Shown here: one piece after another, positions 33,532 through 41,417 of the stretch
Position numbering within the stretch: position 1 is the first letter of the stretch
Layout of the letters: each line of letters starts with the position of its first letter
Source: Leifsonia shinshuensis
GTDB lineage: Bacteria; Actinomycetota; Actinomycetes; Actinomycetales; Microbacteriaceae
Assembly: GCF_022606355.1 (NCBI RefSeq)
Contig: NZ_JAHHZQ010000003.1
Span: 310,001-374,000, forward strand
Length of the DNA: 64,000 nucleotides
Direction: 5' to 3'
Position numbers and translations under genes: made by a program
The notes under the pieces: generated by a model
Database searches by the model: none
What the model was told of the DNA's origin: nothing
Seen by the model: only the letters and a program-made list of their open reading frames with translations

Positions 33532-34434
33532 CTACTCCGCGCCGACGGACGCCTGCACGGCGGCCAGCTGCTCGGCCGGGGTCATCGCGAGGAACTTCTC
33601 CAGCACCTCTCCCGACATCTCGTACGCCGTCGGGAACTGACCGATCGGCACGACCGAGTGCTGCACGTGGTCGCCGTAGACGTGCACGAGGTTGTACGAC
33701 TGCGCGCCGGCCTGGCCGCGGGCGGCCGGGAACGGCATGACCAGGTCCTGGGTGTAGCAGGTAGCCGAGGCCACCGACACCGGCACGCCGGCGAAGGTGT
33801 CGGTCGTCGAGTAGTGCAGGTGGCCGCCGAGGATGCCGCGCACGTCCGTTCCGCGGATCACGTCGGCGAGCTTCGGCTGGTCGTGCAGCTCGAACAGGCG
33901 GATCAGGCCGAGGTGGCTGGGGATCGGCGGGTGGTGCAAGGCCAGCAGGGTGCCGTCCGGAGCCGGGGTCTGCAGCTCGGCTGCGAGCCAGGCGAGCTGC
34001 TCATCGGTGATCTCGCCCCAGTGCTGGCCCGGGACGGTGGAGTCGAGCGCGATGATGCGCAGCCCGTTGACGTCGTAGACGCGGTCGTAGGGCTCGGTCG
34101 TGCCGTCCTCGCCGAGCAGGCCGACGCGGAAGGCGGCGCGCTCGTCGTGGTTGCCCATCACCCAGATCAGCTGCGAGCCGTAGCGCTCGGCGATCGGCTC
34201 GACGAGGGCGCGGATGCGCTCGTACGCGTCGGGTGCGGCAGTGTCGGCGATGTCGCCGGTGAAGACGATCGCCTCCGGTCGGGTGTTGGACTTGTCGAAG
34301 CCCTCGAACAGCTCGGCGAGGTTGGCGTCGCTGTCGACGATGTCGTGCAGCTTGCCGCGGTTCTCGACGAAGTGGGTGTCGCTGATGTGGAGGATGAAGT
34401 GGTCGGGGGTGGGATACGCGTCGTAGTCGGTCAT
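33532..34434 (-). CDS. Metallophosphoesterase (3',5'-cAMP phosphodiesterase-like)
   Basis: A 300-residue calcineurin-like phosphoesterase. Metal motifs are ISDTHFV, FTGDIAD, MGNHDER, ALHHPP and GGHLHYS, the pattern of cyclic-nucleotide and glycerophosphodiester phosphodiesterases. The ATG start (MTDYDAYPTPDHF) is chosen over a longer frame that lacks family sequence. It lies between the phosphatase and the permease genes in the ABC operon, 20 bases before the permease. Confidence 0.92.
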   Translation of the reverse strand: MTDYDAYPTPDHFILHISDTHFVENRGKLHDIVDSDANLAELFEGFDKSNTRPEAIVFTGDIADTAAPDAYERIRALVEPIAERYGSQLIWVMGNHDERAAFRVGLLGEDGTTEPYDRVYDVNGLRIIALDSTVPGQHWGEITDEQLAWLAAELQTPAPDGTLLALHHPPIPSHLGLIRLFELHDQPKLADVIRGTDVRGILGGHLHYSTTDTFAGVPVSVASATCYTQDLVMPFPAARGQAGAQSYNLVHVYGDHVQHSVVPIGQFPTAYEMSGEVLEKFLAMTPAEQLAAVQASVGAE

Positions 34435-34451
34435 CGTCGTCGCCTTCCTGA

Positions 34452-35225
34452 TCAGTTGTCGGTGTCGGTGTCGGTGTCGGCCGGGCGCAGCAGCGCCGCG
34501 GTCAGGGCCGCGAGGTCGGCGTCGGTGAAGCCGTGCGCCCGCAGGTAGCCGCTCGGGGAACCCCACTCGGCGTCCCAGCGGGCGATGACGGCCTCCATCA
34601 GCTCGGCGGGGCTCGCGGTCACGATCTCCTCGAGGTCGGGGCCGATCTCGGCGCCGCCCTCCCGCATCCTGGCGAGCATCGCGTCTGCCCACGGCCCGGC
34701 GAGGTTGGCGGAGGTCAGCGCGTAGTCGGCGACGACCTCCTCCCTGTCCACACCGGCGGCCAGCAGGGCGAGGGCGACGACCAGGCCGGTGCGGTCCTTG
34801 CCCGCCGTGCAGTGCACGAGCACCGCGTCGTCGCCCGACTCGGCGATCAACCGCACGGCCGCCGTGAGCTGCGGGCCGTGCCGGTCGACGATGACGTCGT
34901 AGACGCCGGCGAGCGTGACCTCCGCCTCGCCGAGCCCGACCGGCTGCGCCGCGCCGGTGAAGATCGGCGCGTGGACGATCGCCACCTCCTCGTGCAGGAG
35001 GCTCGGGCTCGTGGCGACTTCGTCGTCCGAGCGGAGGTCGACGACGCGGCGGATGCCGAGGTCGGCCACCGACTGGCGACCGCCAGGGGTGAGGGCGTGC
35101 AGGGCGTCGGAGCGGAAGAGCTTGCCGGTGCGCACGGTGCGCGTCCCGGCGCGGTAGCCGCCCACGTCGCGCAGGTTGTAGGTGCCCTCGACGGGCAGCG
35201 GGCGGCGGGACAGGATGTCGGTCAT
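34452..35225 (-). CDS. Tyrosine-phosphatase-like protein (LipA/PtpB type)
   Basis: A 257-residue protein of the bacterial Y_phosphatase3 family. The N-terminal NLRDVGGY motif and the P-loop HCTAGKDRTG (Cys and Arg of CX5R, with Lys-Asp as in MptpB-like enzymes) are intact. Such enzymes dephosphorylate phosphotyrosine and often phosphoinositides. Inside an ABC importer operon it may act on an imported sugar or inositol phosphate. The C terminus is a short DTDTDTDN run encoded by a GTCGGT repeat (34457-34480). Confidence 0.9.
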   Translation of the reverse strand: MTDILSRRPLPVEGTYNLRDVGGYRAGTRTVRTGKLFRSDALHALTPGGRQSVADLGIRRVVDLRSDDEVATSPSLLHEEVAIVHAPIFTGAAQPVGLGEAEVTLAGVYDVIVDRHGPQLTAAVRLIAESGDDAVLVHCTAGKDRTGLVVALALLAAGVDREEVVADYALTSANLAGPWADAMLARMREGGAEIGPDLEEIVTASPAELMEAVIARWDAEWGSPSGYLRAHGFTDADLAALTAALLRPADTDTDTDN

Positions 35226-35254
35226 GGTCGTTCCTTCGGTGTCGGCGAGCGGCG

Positions 35255-36625
35255 CTACTTGACGAGCGCCTGGGCCTGCTTCTGCGCGGCCTGCATGGTC
35301 GCCTTGGGGTCCTTGCCGTAGTAGATGGAGTCCTCGACGGCCTTGGAGAAGATGGTGCTGATCTGGCTGTAGTTCGCGCCCGGGTACGACTCCCACGGCT
35401 GCAGCTTCTTCAGCTGGGCGATGTTCGGCGCGACCAGCGGGTTGGACTTCGCCCAGGCGGCGAGCGGGCCGTCGCCCTCGGTCATGGTGTCGCGCAGCGG
35501 CAGGTAGCCGATCTTGGTGGAGATCTGCTCGTAGGCGGTGGGGCTGGTCATGAACTTGATGAACTCCCACGCGGCGGCCTGCTTGGCCGGGTCCTTCGAC
35601 ATGATGAACAGCGCGGATCCCGAGTTCGTCGGCGCGACGGTCTTGCTGCCGAAGGCGGGGAGGGTCGTGTTCTTGAGCTCCCAGCCGCCCGCCTTCGCAC
35701 CGGCCATGAACATGCTCTGCAGTGCGGACGTCTGCACCTGGATCAGTGACTTGCCGGAGGCGAACGCCGTGTACATGCTCGTGGAATCGAGGTTCTGCAG
35801 CAGGCCCGCGTCATTGAGCTTGCGCATCTCCTGCACCGCCCCGACCGATCCGGCGTCGCCGAATCCGATGGTCTTGTGGTCCGCGCTGACGATCGAGCCG
35901 CCGTTGGACTTGATGATGCCCTGCATGCACCAGTCGCCTCCGGTCACGGTGCACGAGATCGTGACGGGAGCGGTGCCGGTGGACGCCTTGAGCTGGGTGG
36001 CCACCTTCTCGAGGCCGTCCCAGGTGGAGAAGTCGGGGTTCGTGATGCCGGCCTTGGCCAGCGCGGTGGCGTTGTACCAGAGCACCGGGGTGGAGAAGAC
36101 GTAGGGGATGCCGTAGGTGACGCCGTTCCAGTCACCGAGCTTGGTGGCCTTGGCGTTCATCGGATAGGTGCCGCCGAAGGCGTCCTGCACGGCCTTCGCG
36201 CCGACCAGCTTCGAGATGGGTTGCGCGCCGAGGTCGTTGGCGATGTAGTCGAGGCCGTCGAAGGTGAGCTGGGCGACGTCGGGGGCTTTGCCGGCCAGCA
36301 TCTCGGTCTGGACGCTGGAGATGTAGGAGGTGTTCGCGCCGGCCGCCGCAGTCGGGGCCTGCCCGGTCACGGTGATGTTCGGGTGCTGCTGCTCGAACGT
36401 CTTGATGAGGCCCTGGATGGTGTCCGTCCAGGCTCCCGCCTGCGCCAGGTTGTAGCTCTCGAAGGTGATCGAGACCTTCTGGTCGGGCTTCAGTGTGGGG
36501 ATGGACGCGGTGCTGCCGGCATCGGTCGTGGGCGACGCGACGCCGGCTCCGACGCAGCCGGTGAGGGCGAGGGCCGCCACGGCCGCGAGTGCGGCCGAGG
36601 CGATCAGGCGGGTGCGGATGGGCAT
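35255..36625 (-). CDS. Extracellular solute-binding lipoprotein, UgpB type
   Basis: A 456-residue substrate-binding protein with a lipoprotein signal peptide; the lipobox LTGC places the acylated Cys at residue 23. The mature part has the family-1 solute-binding pattern (QGLIKTFEQQHPNITVTG, ADVAQLTFDG-like strands, AAAWEFIKFMTSPTAYEQ). AAGGAG precedes the ATG. Its position second in the operon after the ATPase gene, with phosphoesterases downstream, makes a glycerol-3-phosphate- or glycerophosphodiester-like ligand plausible but unproven. Confidence 0.93.
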   Translation of the reverse strand: MPIRTRLIASAALAAVAALALTGCVGAGVASPTTDAGSTASIPTLKPDQKVSITFESYNLAQAGAWTDTIQGLIKTFEQQHPNITVTGQAPTAAAGANTSYISSVQTEMLAGKAPDVAQLTFDGLDYIANDLGAQPISKLVGAKAVQDAFGGTYPMNAKATKLGDWNGVTYGIPYVFSTPVLWYNATALAKAGITNPDFSTWDGLEKVATQLKASTGTAPVTISCTVTGGDWCMQGIIKSNGGSIVSADHKTIGFGDAGSVGAVQEMRKLNDAGLLQNLDSTSMYTAFASGKSLIQVQTSALQSMFMAGAKAGGWELKNTTLPAFGSKTVAPTNSGSALFIMSKDPAKQAAAWEFIKFMTSPTAYEQISTKIGYLPLRDTMTEGDGPLAAWAKSNPLVAPNIAQLKKLQPWESYPGANYSQISTIFSKAVEDSIYYGKDPKATMQAAQKQAQALVK

Positions 36626-36641
36626 GGCTGTACTGCTCCTT

Positions 36642-36684
36642 GGGTGGGGTGTGCGGTGGAGGGGGTGGGGTGTGCGGTGGAGGG
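36642..36684. repeat. Two-copy 21-bp tandem repeat upstream of the binding-protein gene
   Basis: GGGTGGGGTGTGCGGTGGA starts at 36642 and again at 36663, a 21-bp period, in the 78-bp gap between the ATPase stop and the binding-protein start. It lies within the transcribed leader of the binding-protein gene. Confidence 0.7.
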
Positions 36685-36703
36685 AGGGAGCTGGAGACGG
36701 CGC

Positions 36704-37834
36704 TCAGGCCGGAACGGTCACGGACGGCTCGACGCTGGGGAGGGCGTCGGCGTCCGGCACCCATTCCAGGCGCCGGCCGGTGGTCCGGTCGAAGAGGTGG
36801 ATGCGTTCGAGCGCGGCACCGAGGGCGATCGGCTCGCCGCGCCGGATGCCGCCGAGCCCGTCGCCGCGAGCGGTCAGCAGCGTGTCGCCGACGCGCACGT
36901 AGACCACGTTCTCGCTGCCGAGGTTCTCGATGCGCTCGACCAGACCCTCCACGCGGAGGGCTCCGGTGGCGAAGTCGGCGGCCCTCAGGTGCTCGGGGCG
37001 TACGCCGATCACGACCTCGCGGTTCTCGACCTCGCCCTCCCAGAGGCGCGCCTCGATGCCGGGCGCCGTCGAGACGACCACGCCGCCGATCGAGCCGACC
37101 ACGCCGGGGACGAGGTTCATCGGCGGTGCGCCCACGAAGCCGGCGACGAACACGGACGCGGGCCGGTGGTAGATCTCCTCCGGCGTGCCGGCCTGCTCGA
37201 TACGTCCGGCGTCGAGGACGACGATCTTGGTCGCCATCGTCATGGCCTCCACCTGGTCGTGGGTGACATAGACGAAGGTCGCGGCGAGCCGGTCGTGCAG
37301 CTCGCTGAGCTCCTGCCGGGTCGCCGTGCGCAGCTTGGCGTCGAGGTTCGAGAGCGGCTCGTCCATCAGGTAGGCGCTCGGCTGGCGCACGAGCGCGCGG
37401 CCGACGGCGACCCGCTGGCGCTGGCCGCCGGAGAGCTCGCGCGGCTTGCGGTGCAGGAGCTTCTCGAGCCCGAGGGTCGCCGCGACCTCCCGCACCCGCC
37501 GGTCGCGCTCGTCCCTGGGGGTGCGCAGGACCGCGAGCGGGAATGCGAGGTTCTTCGCGACGCTGAGGTGCGGGTAGAGCGCGTAGCTCTGGAAGACCAT
37601 CGCCAGGTTCCGCTTCTTGGAGGGCAGCGCTGTGACGTCCTGGCCGTCGATCAGGATGCGCCCGGAGGTCGGCTCCAGCAGCCCGGCGATCATGCGCAGC
37701 AGCGTCGTCTTGCCGCACCCGCTGGGGCCGAGGAGCACGACGAAGTCGCCGTCCTCGATGACCAGGTCGACGTCGTCGACGGCCCGGTGCCCCTTGAACT
37801 GCTGGGTCAGTCCCAGAATCTCGATGCGGCTCAC
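36704..37834 (-). CDS. ABC transporter ATP-binding protein, UgpC/MsmK type
   Basis: A 376-residue ATPase with Walker A GPSGCGKTT, Q-loop FQSYALYPH, signature LSGGQRQR, Walker B YLMDEPLSNLD and H-loop VTHDQ, followed by the C-terminal OB/TOBE regulatory domain of sugar importers. The GTG start follows GGAGGAG. First structural gene of the seven-gene operon. A 24-bp palindrome lies about 30 bp upstream of the start. Confidence 0.95.
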   Translation of the reverse strand: MSRIEILGLTQQFKGHRAVDDVDLVIEDGDFVVLLGPSGCGKTTLLRMIAGLLEPTSGRILIDGQDVTALPSKKRNLAMVFQSYALYPHLSVAKNLAFPLAVLRTPRDERDRRVREVAATLGLEKLLHRKPRELSGGQRQRVAVGRALVRQPSAYLMDEPLSNLDAKLRTATRQELSELHDRLAATFVYVTHDQVEAMTMATKIVVLDAGRIEQAGTPEEIYHRPASVFVAGFVGAPPMNLVPGVVGSIGGVVVSTAPGIEARLWEGEVENREVVIGVRPEHLRAADFATGALRVEGLVERIENLGSENVVYVRVGDTLLTARGDGLGGIRRGEPIALGAALERIHLFDRTTGRRLEWVPDADALPSVEPSVTVPA

Positions 37835-37863
37835 CGCTGCTCCTCCTGCTCAAGTAATTTCAT

Positions 37864-37887
37864 TCCCTAGCGATTCGTTGCTAGGGA
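37864..37887. promoter_or_regulatory. TCCCTAGC palindrome upstream of the ABC operon
   Basis: TCCCTAGC-N8-GCTAGGGA, a perfect inverted repeat centred 42 bp upstream of the ATPase start and 81 bp downstream of the RpiR stop. It is a candidate operator for the RpiR regulator, which binds as a dimer or tetramer. Confidence 0.6.
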
Positions 37888-37967
37888 TTTTCGTTACATG
37901 GGCATGCTCTGCGGCGCAGATGAACAGCAGGCAACCGGGAGGGGACGGCGAGCCGACGATCCCGGGA

Positions 37968-38873
37968 TCAGGTGATGTCGCCGACCTCCCCGGTCGCCGC
38001 ATCGTCGGGGTCGCGGCCCACCAGCGTCATGACCCCGTCCATGACCGCCGGATCGGTGGGCGGCAGCCCCCCGGCCGCCGAGATCGCCAGCTCGAGGGCG
38101 GCGAACAGCAGGACGTGCGCGACATTTCCGGTGATGAGCCCGGTCGACCACTTGGAGATCGCGGACCCGCACACCAGCGTGATGTCCGACAGCTCGCGCA
38201 GCCGCGACCGCTGATAGCCGGTGACCCCCACCACGGTCGCGCCCGCCGCGCGCGCGGCCTCCGCCGAGCTGAGGGTGACCGGGTTCGACCCGCTGCCGCT
38301 GATGCACACGCAGACATCGCCGGACCCGAGCGACCGCGCGGCCAACTGCTGGACGATCGCGTCGGCCGGCGCCTCGCTGGGCCGGCTGGAGTTGAGGAAA
38401 CCGAGCGTGGCGAGCTGAGCGATCGGCGCCGACCCGCCGTTGCCGATGATCAGCAGCCGGCGGGCACCCGCCATCGCGGCGACGGCACGGTCGAACTCGT
38501 CGAAGTCCAGCGGCGCGAGCGCGTTGGCCAGCTCCTCCCCCGCCGCCCGGAACATCGACGGCAGCCACTCCCGCGGCGCGCCCTCGTGGCCGACGACCTC
38601 CTGCTCGGTCCGCGACGGGATGTCGCGCAACAGCAGCAGCCGCAGGTGCTGGAACCCTTTGAACCCCAGGCTCTGCGAGGCGCGGATGACGGTGGCGTTG
38701 GAGGTCCCCGTGCGCGCAGCCAGATCGGCGGCCGACATCATCGAGACGTCCTCCGGGCTCTCGAGGATGGCCCGCGCCACCCGTTGCTCGCTCGGCACCA
38801 GGGCGGGGATCACCGAGTCGATGTAGGCGAGGGTGCCGCCGAACGGCGGATCGGCGCGCGGGGAGTCAGTCAT
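37968..38873 (-). CDS. RpiR/MurR family regulator with SIS domain
   Basis: A 301-residue regulator. The N-terminal RpiR HTH includes MSAADLAARTGTSNATVIRASQSLGFKGFQHLRL. The C-terminal SIS sugar-phosphate-binding domain includes LLIIGNGGSAPIAQ, CVCISGSGSNPVTL and a GVTG strand. SIS-domain regulators sense sugar phosphates, which fits the phosphoesterase-rich importer operon immediately downstream on the same strand. Confidence 0.93.
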   Translation of the reverse strand: MTDSPRADPPFGGTLAYIDSVIPALVPSEQRVARAILESPEDVSMMSAADLAARTGTSNATVIRASQSLGFKGFQHLRLLLLRDIPSRTEQEVVGHEGAPREWLPSMFRAAGEELANALAPLDFDEFDRAVAAMAGARRLLIIGNGGSAPIAQLATLGFLNSSRPSEAPADAIVQQLAARSLGSGDVCVCISGSGSNPVTLSSAEAARAAGATVVGVTGYQRSRLRELSDITLVCGSAISKWSTGLITGNVAHVLLFAALELAISAAGGLPPTDPAVMDGVMTLVGRDPDDAATGEVGDIT

Positions 38874-38920
38874 ACGGCGTGTTTATCACGTGAGGGGGAA
38901 CGGGTGGGGTGGGCTCCCGT

Positions 38921-39856
38921 TCACGCGCGCCGAGCACGCGACGGGTCGATCTGGATGATCGTCTTCCCTCGGCGCCGCTCGGTCGGGTTGAGGGCGGCGA
39001 CCGCGTCGTCGAGCGGTGCGATGTCTCCGATGTTCGTCTGCAGCCGCCCGTCGCGGACCCGCTGGACGATCTGCTCGAGCTGGGCCGGGATCGACTCCAC
39101 GACGAAGTCGATCGAGCGTCCCTCCGTCGGTCGTGCGGCGGCCGGTCCCGTGACGGAGACCAGCGTTCCACCGGGGCGGATCAGGGCCGCCGACCGCTCC
39201 TGGATCGCCCCTCCGATGACGTCGAACACCAGGTCGACGCCTCCGACGTCCTCCAGCGTGTCGCTGTCGAGGTCGACGAAATCGTTCGCACCGAGCTCGA
39301 GCGCCTTCGACCGATCCGCGGCCCGCCCGGTGGCGATGACGTACGCACCGGCCTCTCGCGCGAGTTGCACGACCATCGCCCCGACCGCTCCGGCGGCGCC
39401 GTGGGCGAGGACGGTCTGCCCGGATGCCAGCCGGCCGTGGTCGAACAGCCCCTGCCACGCGGTGAGCCCCGAGATCGGGAGACTCGCGCCCACGGCGAAG
39501 TCGACGTCTCCGGGCAGCGGTGCGAGGTTGCGCGACTCCACCGCCACGTGCTCCGCCAGCGTGCCGTCGCGGTGCCAGTCGGAGATCCCGAAGACCCGCT
39601 GCCCGATCGTGAGCCCGGTGGTGCCGTAGCCCAGGGCGGCGACCACCCCGGCCAGCTCGTGCCCGAGGATCGACGGCGCCCGATCGCGGCCCGCTCGATC
39701 GGTCCAGGTGGACGGCCAGCCCACCTCGGTCGGGACGTAGCCGGCCGCGTGGACCTCCACCAGGACGTCGTTGATCGCAGGGACGGGCTCCGGACGCTCC
39801 GCGAGCAGCATTCCCGCCGGTCCTTCGGTGCGCTCGGTCACCACTATCGCCTTCAT
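38921..39856 (-). CDS. NADP-dependent quinone-oxidoreductase-like protein
   Basis: A 311-residue zinc-free MDR enzyme. The GHELAGVVAALG segment has no structural Cys cluster, and the Rossmann region is AHGAAGAVGAMVVQLA. The ATG start (MKAIVVTERTEGP) removes a basic non-family extension. It is divergent from a MarR gene, with a GTTGCCT palindrome between, so it is probably repressed by that MarR and induced by a reactive carbonyl or quinone. Confidence 0.9.
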   Translation of the reverse strand: MKAIVVTERTEGPAGMLLAERPEPVPAINDVLVEVHAAGYVPTEVGWPSTWTDRAGRDRAPSILGHELAGVVAALGYGTTGLTIGQRVFGISDWHRDGTLAEHVAVESRNLAPLPGDVDFAVGASLPISGLTAWQGLFDHGRLASGQTVLAHGAAGAVGAMVVQLAREAGAYVIATGRAADRSKALELGANDFVDLDSDTLEDVGGVDLVFDVIGGAIQERSAALIRPGGTLVSVTGPAAARPTEGRSIDFVVESIPAQLEQIVQRVRDGRLQTNIGDIAPLDDAVAALNPTERRRGKTIIQIDPSRARRA

Positions 39857-39998
39857 GGGGTCGCCCTCCCGATGCCTGGCGCGACCGCGTCTGCGCATCA
39901 CGCGTCGCCGGGCGCTCACCTCGAGCCGACCCTGCGATCGCGGTCACGGGCCCATGGTAGTCACGCGGCGGCGATCGGTGACTCGGGATCCTCATATG

Positions 39999-40013
39999 GT
40001 TGCCTCAGGCAAC
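39999..40013. promoter_or_regulatory. MarR operator palindrome
   Basis: GTTGCCT-C-AGGCAAC, a perfect 15-bp palindrome ending 21 bp before the MarR start and upstream of the divergent reductase. Its core resembles the TTGCCTGAGCAA site at the other MarR gene (29111-29122). Confidence 0.75.
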
Positions 40014-40034
40014 TATTCGGCGTAGACTGCCCGC

Positions 40035-40541
40035 GTGACCGACTCCCCCGCCTCCCCCGAGCGCGAGCTGCTCGCGGCGCTGACGCTTCTCGTCGCCAAC
40101 TGGGGGTCGGTCGCGGTGCAGGAGACGATCGCCGGGCGCGCAGGTGTCACCGTCGATCCCGTCGACGTGCAGCCGTTGTACACGCTGGGCCAGCAGGGTC
40201 CGCAGCGTGCGAGCACCCTCGCCGACACCCTGCGCCTCAGCCGGCCGACCATGAGCAAGCAGCTGCGCCGGCTGGAGAACGCCGGTCTCGTCAGCCGTGC
40301 GTCGGACGCCGCCGACGCCCGCGCCGCCATCGTCTCGCTGTCGCCGGCCGGCGCGGAGGCCTACCGACGCCTCGTCGAAGAGGGCATCGCTATCGTCCAG
40401 AGCGCTCTCGCGCAGTGGGACGCCGCGAGCACGGGCGCGTTCGCCCGCGACCTGTCGCGGTTCGTGTCGTCGCTCACCGTCCCGGCGCACACAGACCAGA
40501 CGTCCACGGGCAACGGTCCCGCGGAGAGAGAAGAGAGGTAA
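40035..40541 (+). CDS. MarR family transcriptional regulator
   Basis: A 168-residue MarR protein with HTH RASTLADTLRLSRPTMSKQLRRLENAGLVSRASDAADARAAIVSLSPAG. It begins with a GTG downstream of the palindrome at 39999 and is followed by an SDR gene five bases after its stop, so the two form an operon. It is divergent from the quinone-oxidoreductase-like gene. Likely an autorepressor controlling both redox enzymes. Confidence 0.93.
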   Translation: MTDSPASPERELLAALTLLVANWGSVAVQETIAGRAGVTVDPVDVQPLYTLGQQGPQRASTLADTLRLSRPTMSKQLRRLENAGLVSRASDAADARAAIVSLSPAGAEAYRRLVEEGIAIVQSALAQWDAASTGAFARDLSRFVSSLTVPAHTDQTSTGNGPAEREER

Positions 40542-40545
40542 CACC

Positions 40546-41349
40546 ATGACCCGCACCTCCGTGGTCACCGGATCCGCGTCGGGCATCGGCGCGACGACCG
40601 CGCGGCTCCTCGCCGAACGCGGCGAGCGCGTGATCGGCATCGACCTGAGGAACGCCGACGTCGAGGCCGATCTGTCCGTGCCGGAAGGGCGCGCCGACGC
40701 CGCCGCCCGCGCGATCGAGCTCGCCGGCGGCACCATCGACGCGGTCATCGCGTGCGCCGGCATCTCCGCGCCCATCCCGAAGACCATCTCGGTCAACTAC
40801 TTCGGGGTGACCGAGCTCCTCACCGCCCTGCTGCCCGCGCTGGCAGCGTCCGACGCTCCCCGGGCCGCCGTGGTGTCGTCCATGGCCTCCCTCCAGCCGA
40901 ACTCGGCGGAGATGGTGGAGGCCGCCCTGGCCGGCGACGAGGCGGGTGCGCTGCGCATCGCCGCCGAGCTCGCCGAGCAGGGCCCTGAGGCCGGCTACCT
41001 GGTCTACCCGTCGTCGAAGCGCGCGCTCGCCCGGTGGGTGCGCCGGGAGTCGATCACGCCCGCCTGGGCCGGCGCCGGCATCCCGCTCAACGCGGTCGCG
41101 CCCGGCACCGTCATCACCCCGATGACGGCCGACCTCCTGAAGACGCCCGAAGGGGCCGCCATGGTGGACGCCGCCGTGCCGATGCCGCTGAACTACCACC
41201 AGCCACCGGAGTCGGTCGCGAACCTGCTGATCTGGCTCACCAGCGTCGAGAACTCCCACCTCGCCGGCCAGGTCGTCTACGACGACGGCGGGGCCGACGC
41301 CACCCTCCGCGGAGACGACATCTGGTCCTGGAACGACGCCGGCCGGTAG
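40546..41349 (+). CDS. SDR oxidoreductase, 3-alpha-hydroxysteroid dehydrogenase-like
   Basis: A 267-residue SDR with GSASGIGATTA for cofactor, ACAGIS, NYFGVTELL and the active-site YPSSKRAL. The insertion with AALAGDEAGALRIAAEL before the Tyr and the short N-terminal domain are typical of the 3-alpha-HSDH/carbonyl-reductase subgroup. Start ATG with GAGAGG upstream. Cotranscribed with MarR. It likely reduces small carbonyls; the steroid name is only a family label. Confidence 0.9.
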   Translation: MTRTSVVTGSASGIGATTARLLAERGERVIGIDLRNADVEADLSVPEGRADAAARAIELAGGTIDAVIACAGISAPIPKTISVNYFGVTELLTALLPALAASDAPRAAVVSSMASLQPNSAEMVEAALAGDEAGALRIAAELAEQGPEAGYLVYPSSKRALARWVRRESITPAWAGAGIPLNAVAPGTVITPMTADLLKTPEGAAMVDAAVPMPLNYHQPPESVANLLIWLTSVENSHLAGQVVYDDGGADATLRGDDIWSWNDAGR

Positions 41350-41363
41350 GCGGGCTCGCCTGG

Positions 41364-41403
41364 CACGGAGCCCCGCACGCCGATCGGCGTGCGGGGCTCC
41401 GTG
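41364..41403. terminator. 40-bp perfect palindrome, bidirectional terminator
   Basis: Arms of 20 bases (beginning CACGGAGCCCCGCACGCC) are perfectly complementary with no unpaired loop, between the converging SDR and amidase genes. It serves as a terminator for both directions. Confidence 0.85.
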
Positions 41404-41417
41404 TCGTCGTCGAGTCG

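Noticed and set aside
31089-33740. A long plus-strand reading frame opposite the phosphoesterase and permease genes.
   Set aside because: It is rich in Arg, Asp, His and Glu with no recognisable motif, and it overlaps three clear minus-strand genes.
34457-34480. The GTCGGT simple repeat at the end of the phosphatase gene as a phase-variation tract.
   Set aside because: Only about four six-base units are present, which does not change frame on slippage and affects only a Thr/Asp tail.
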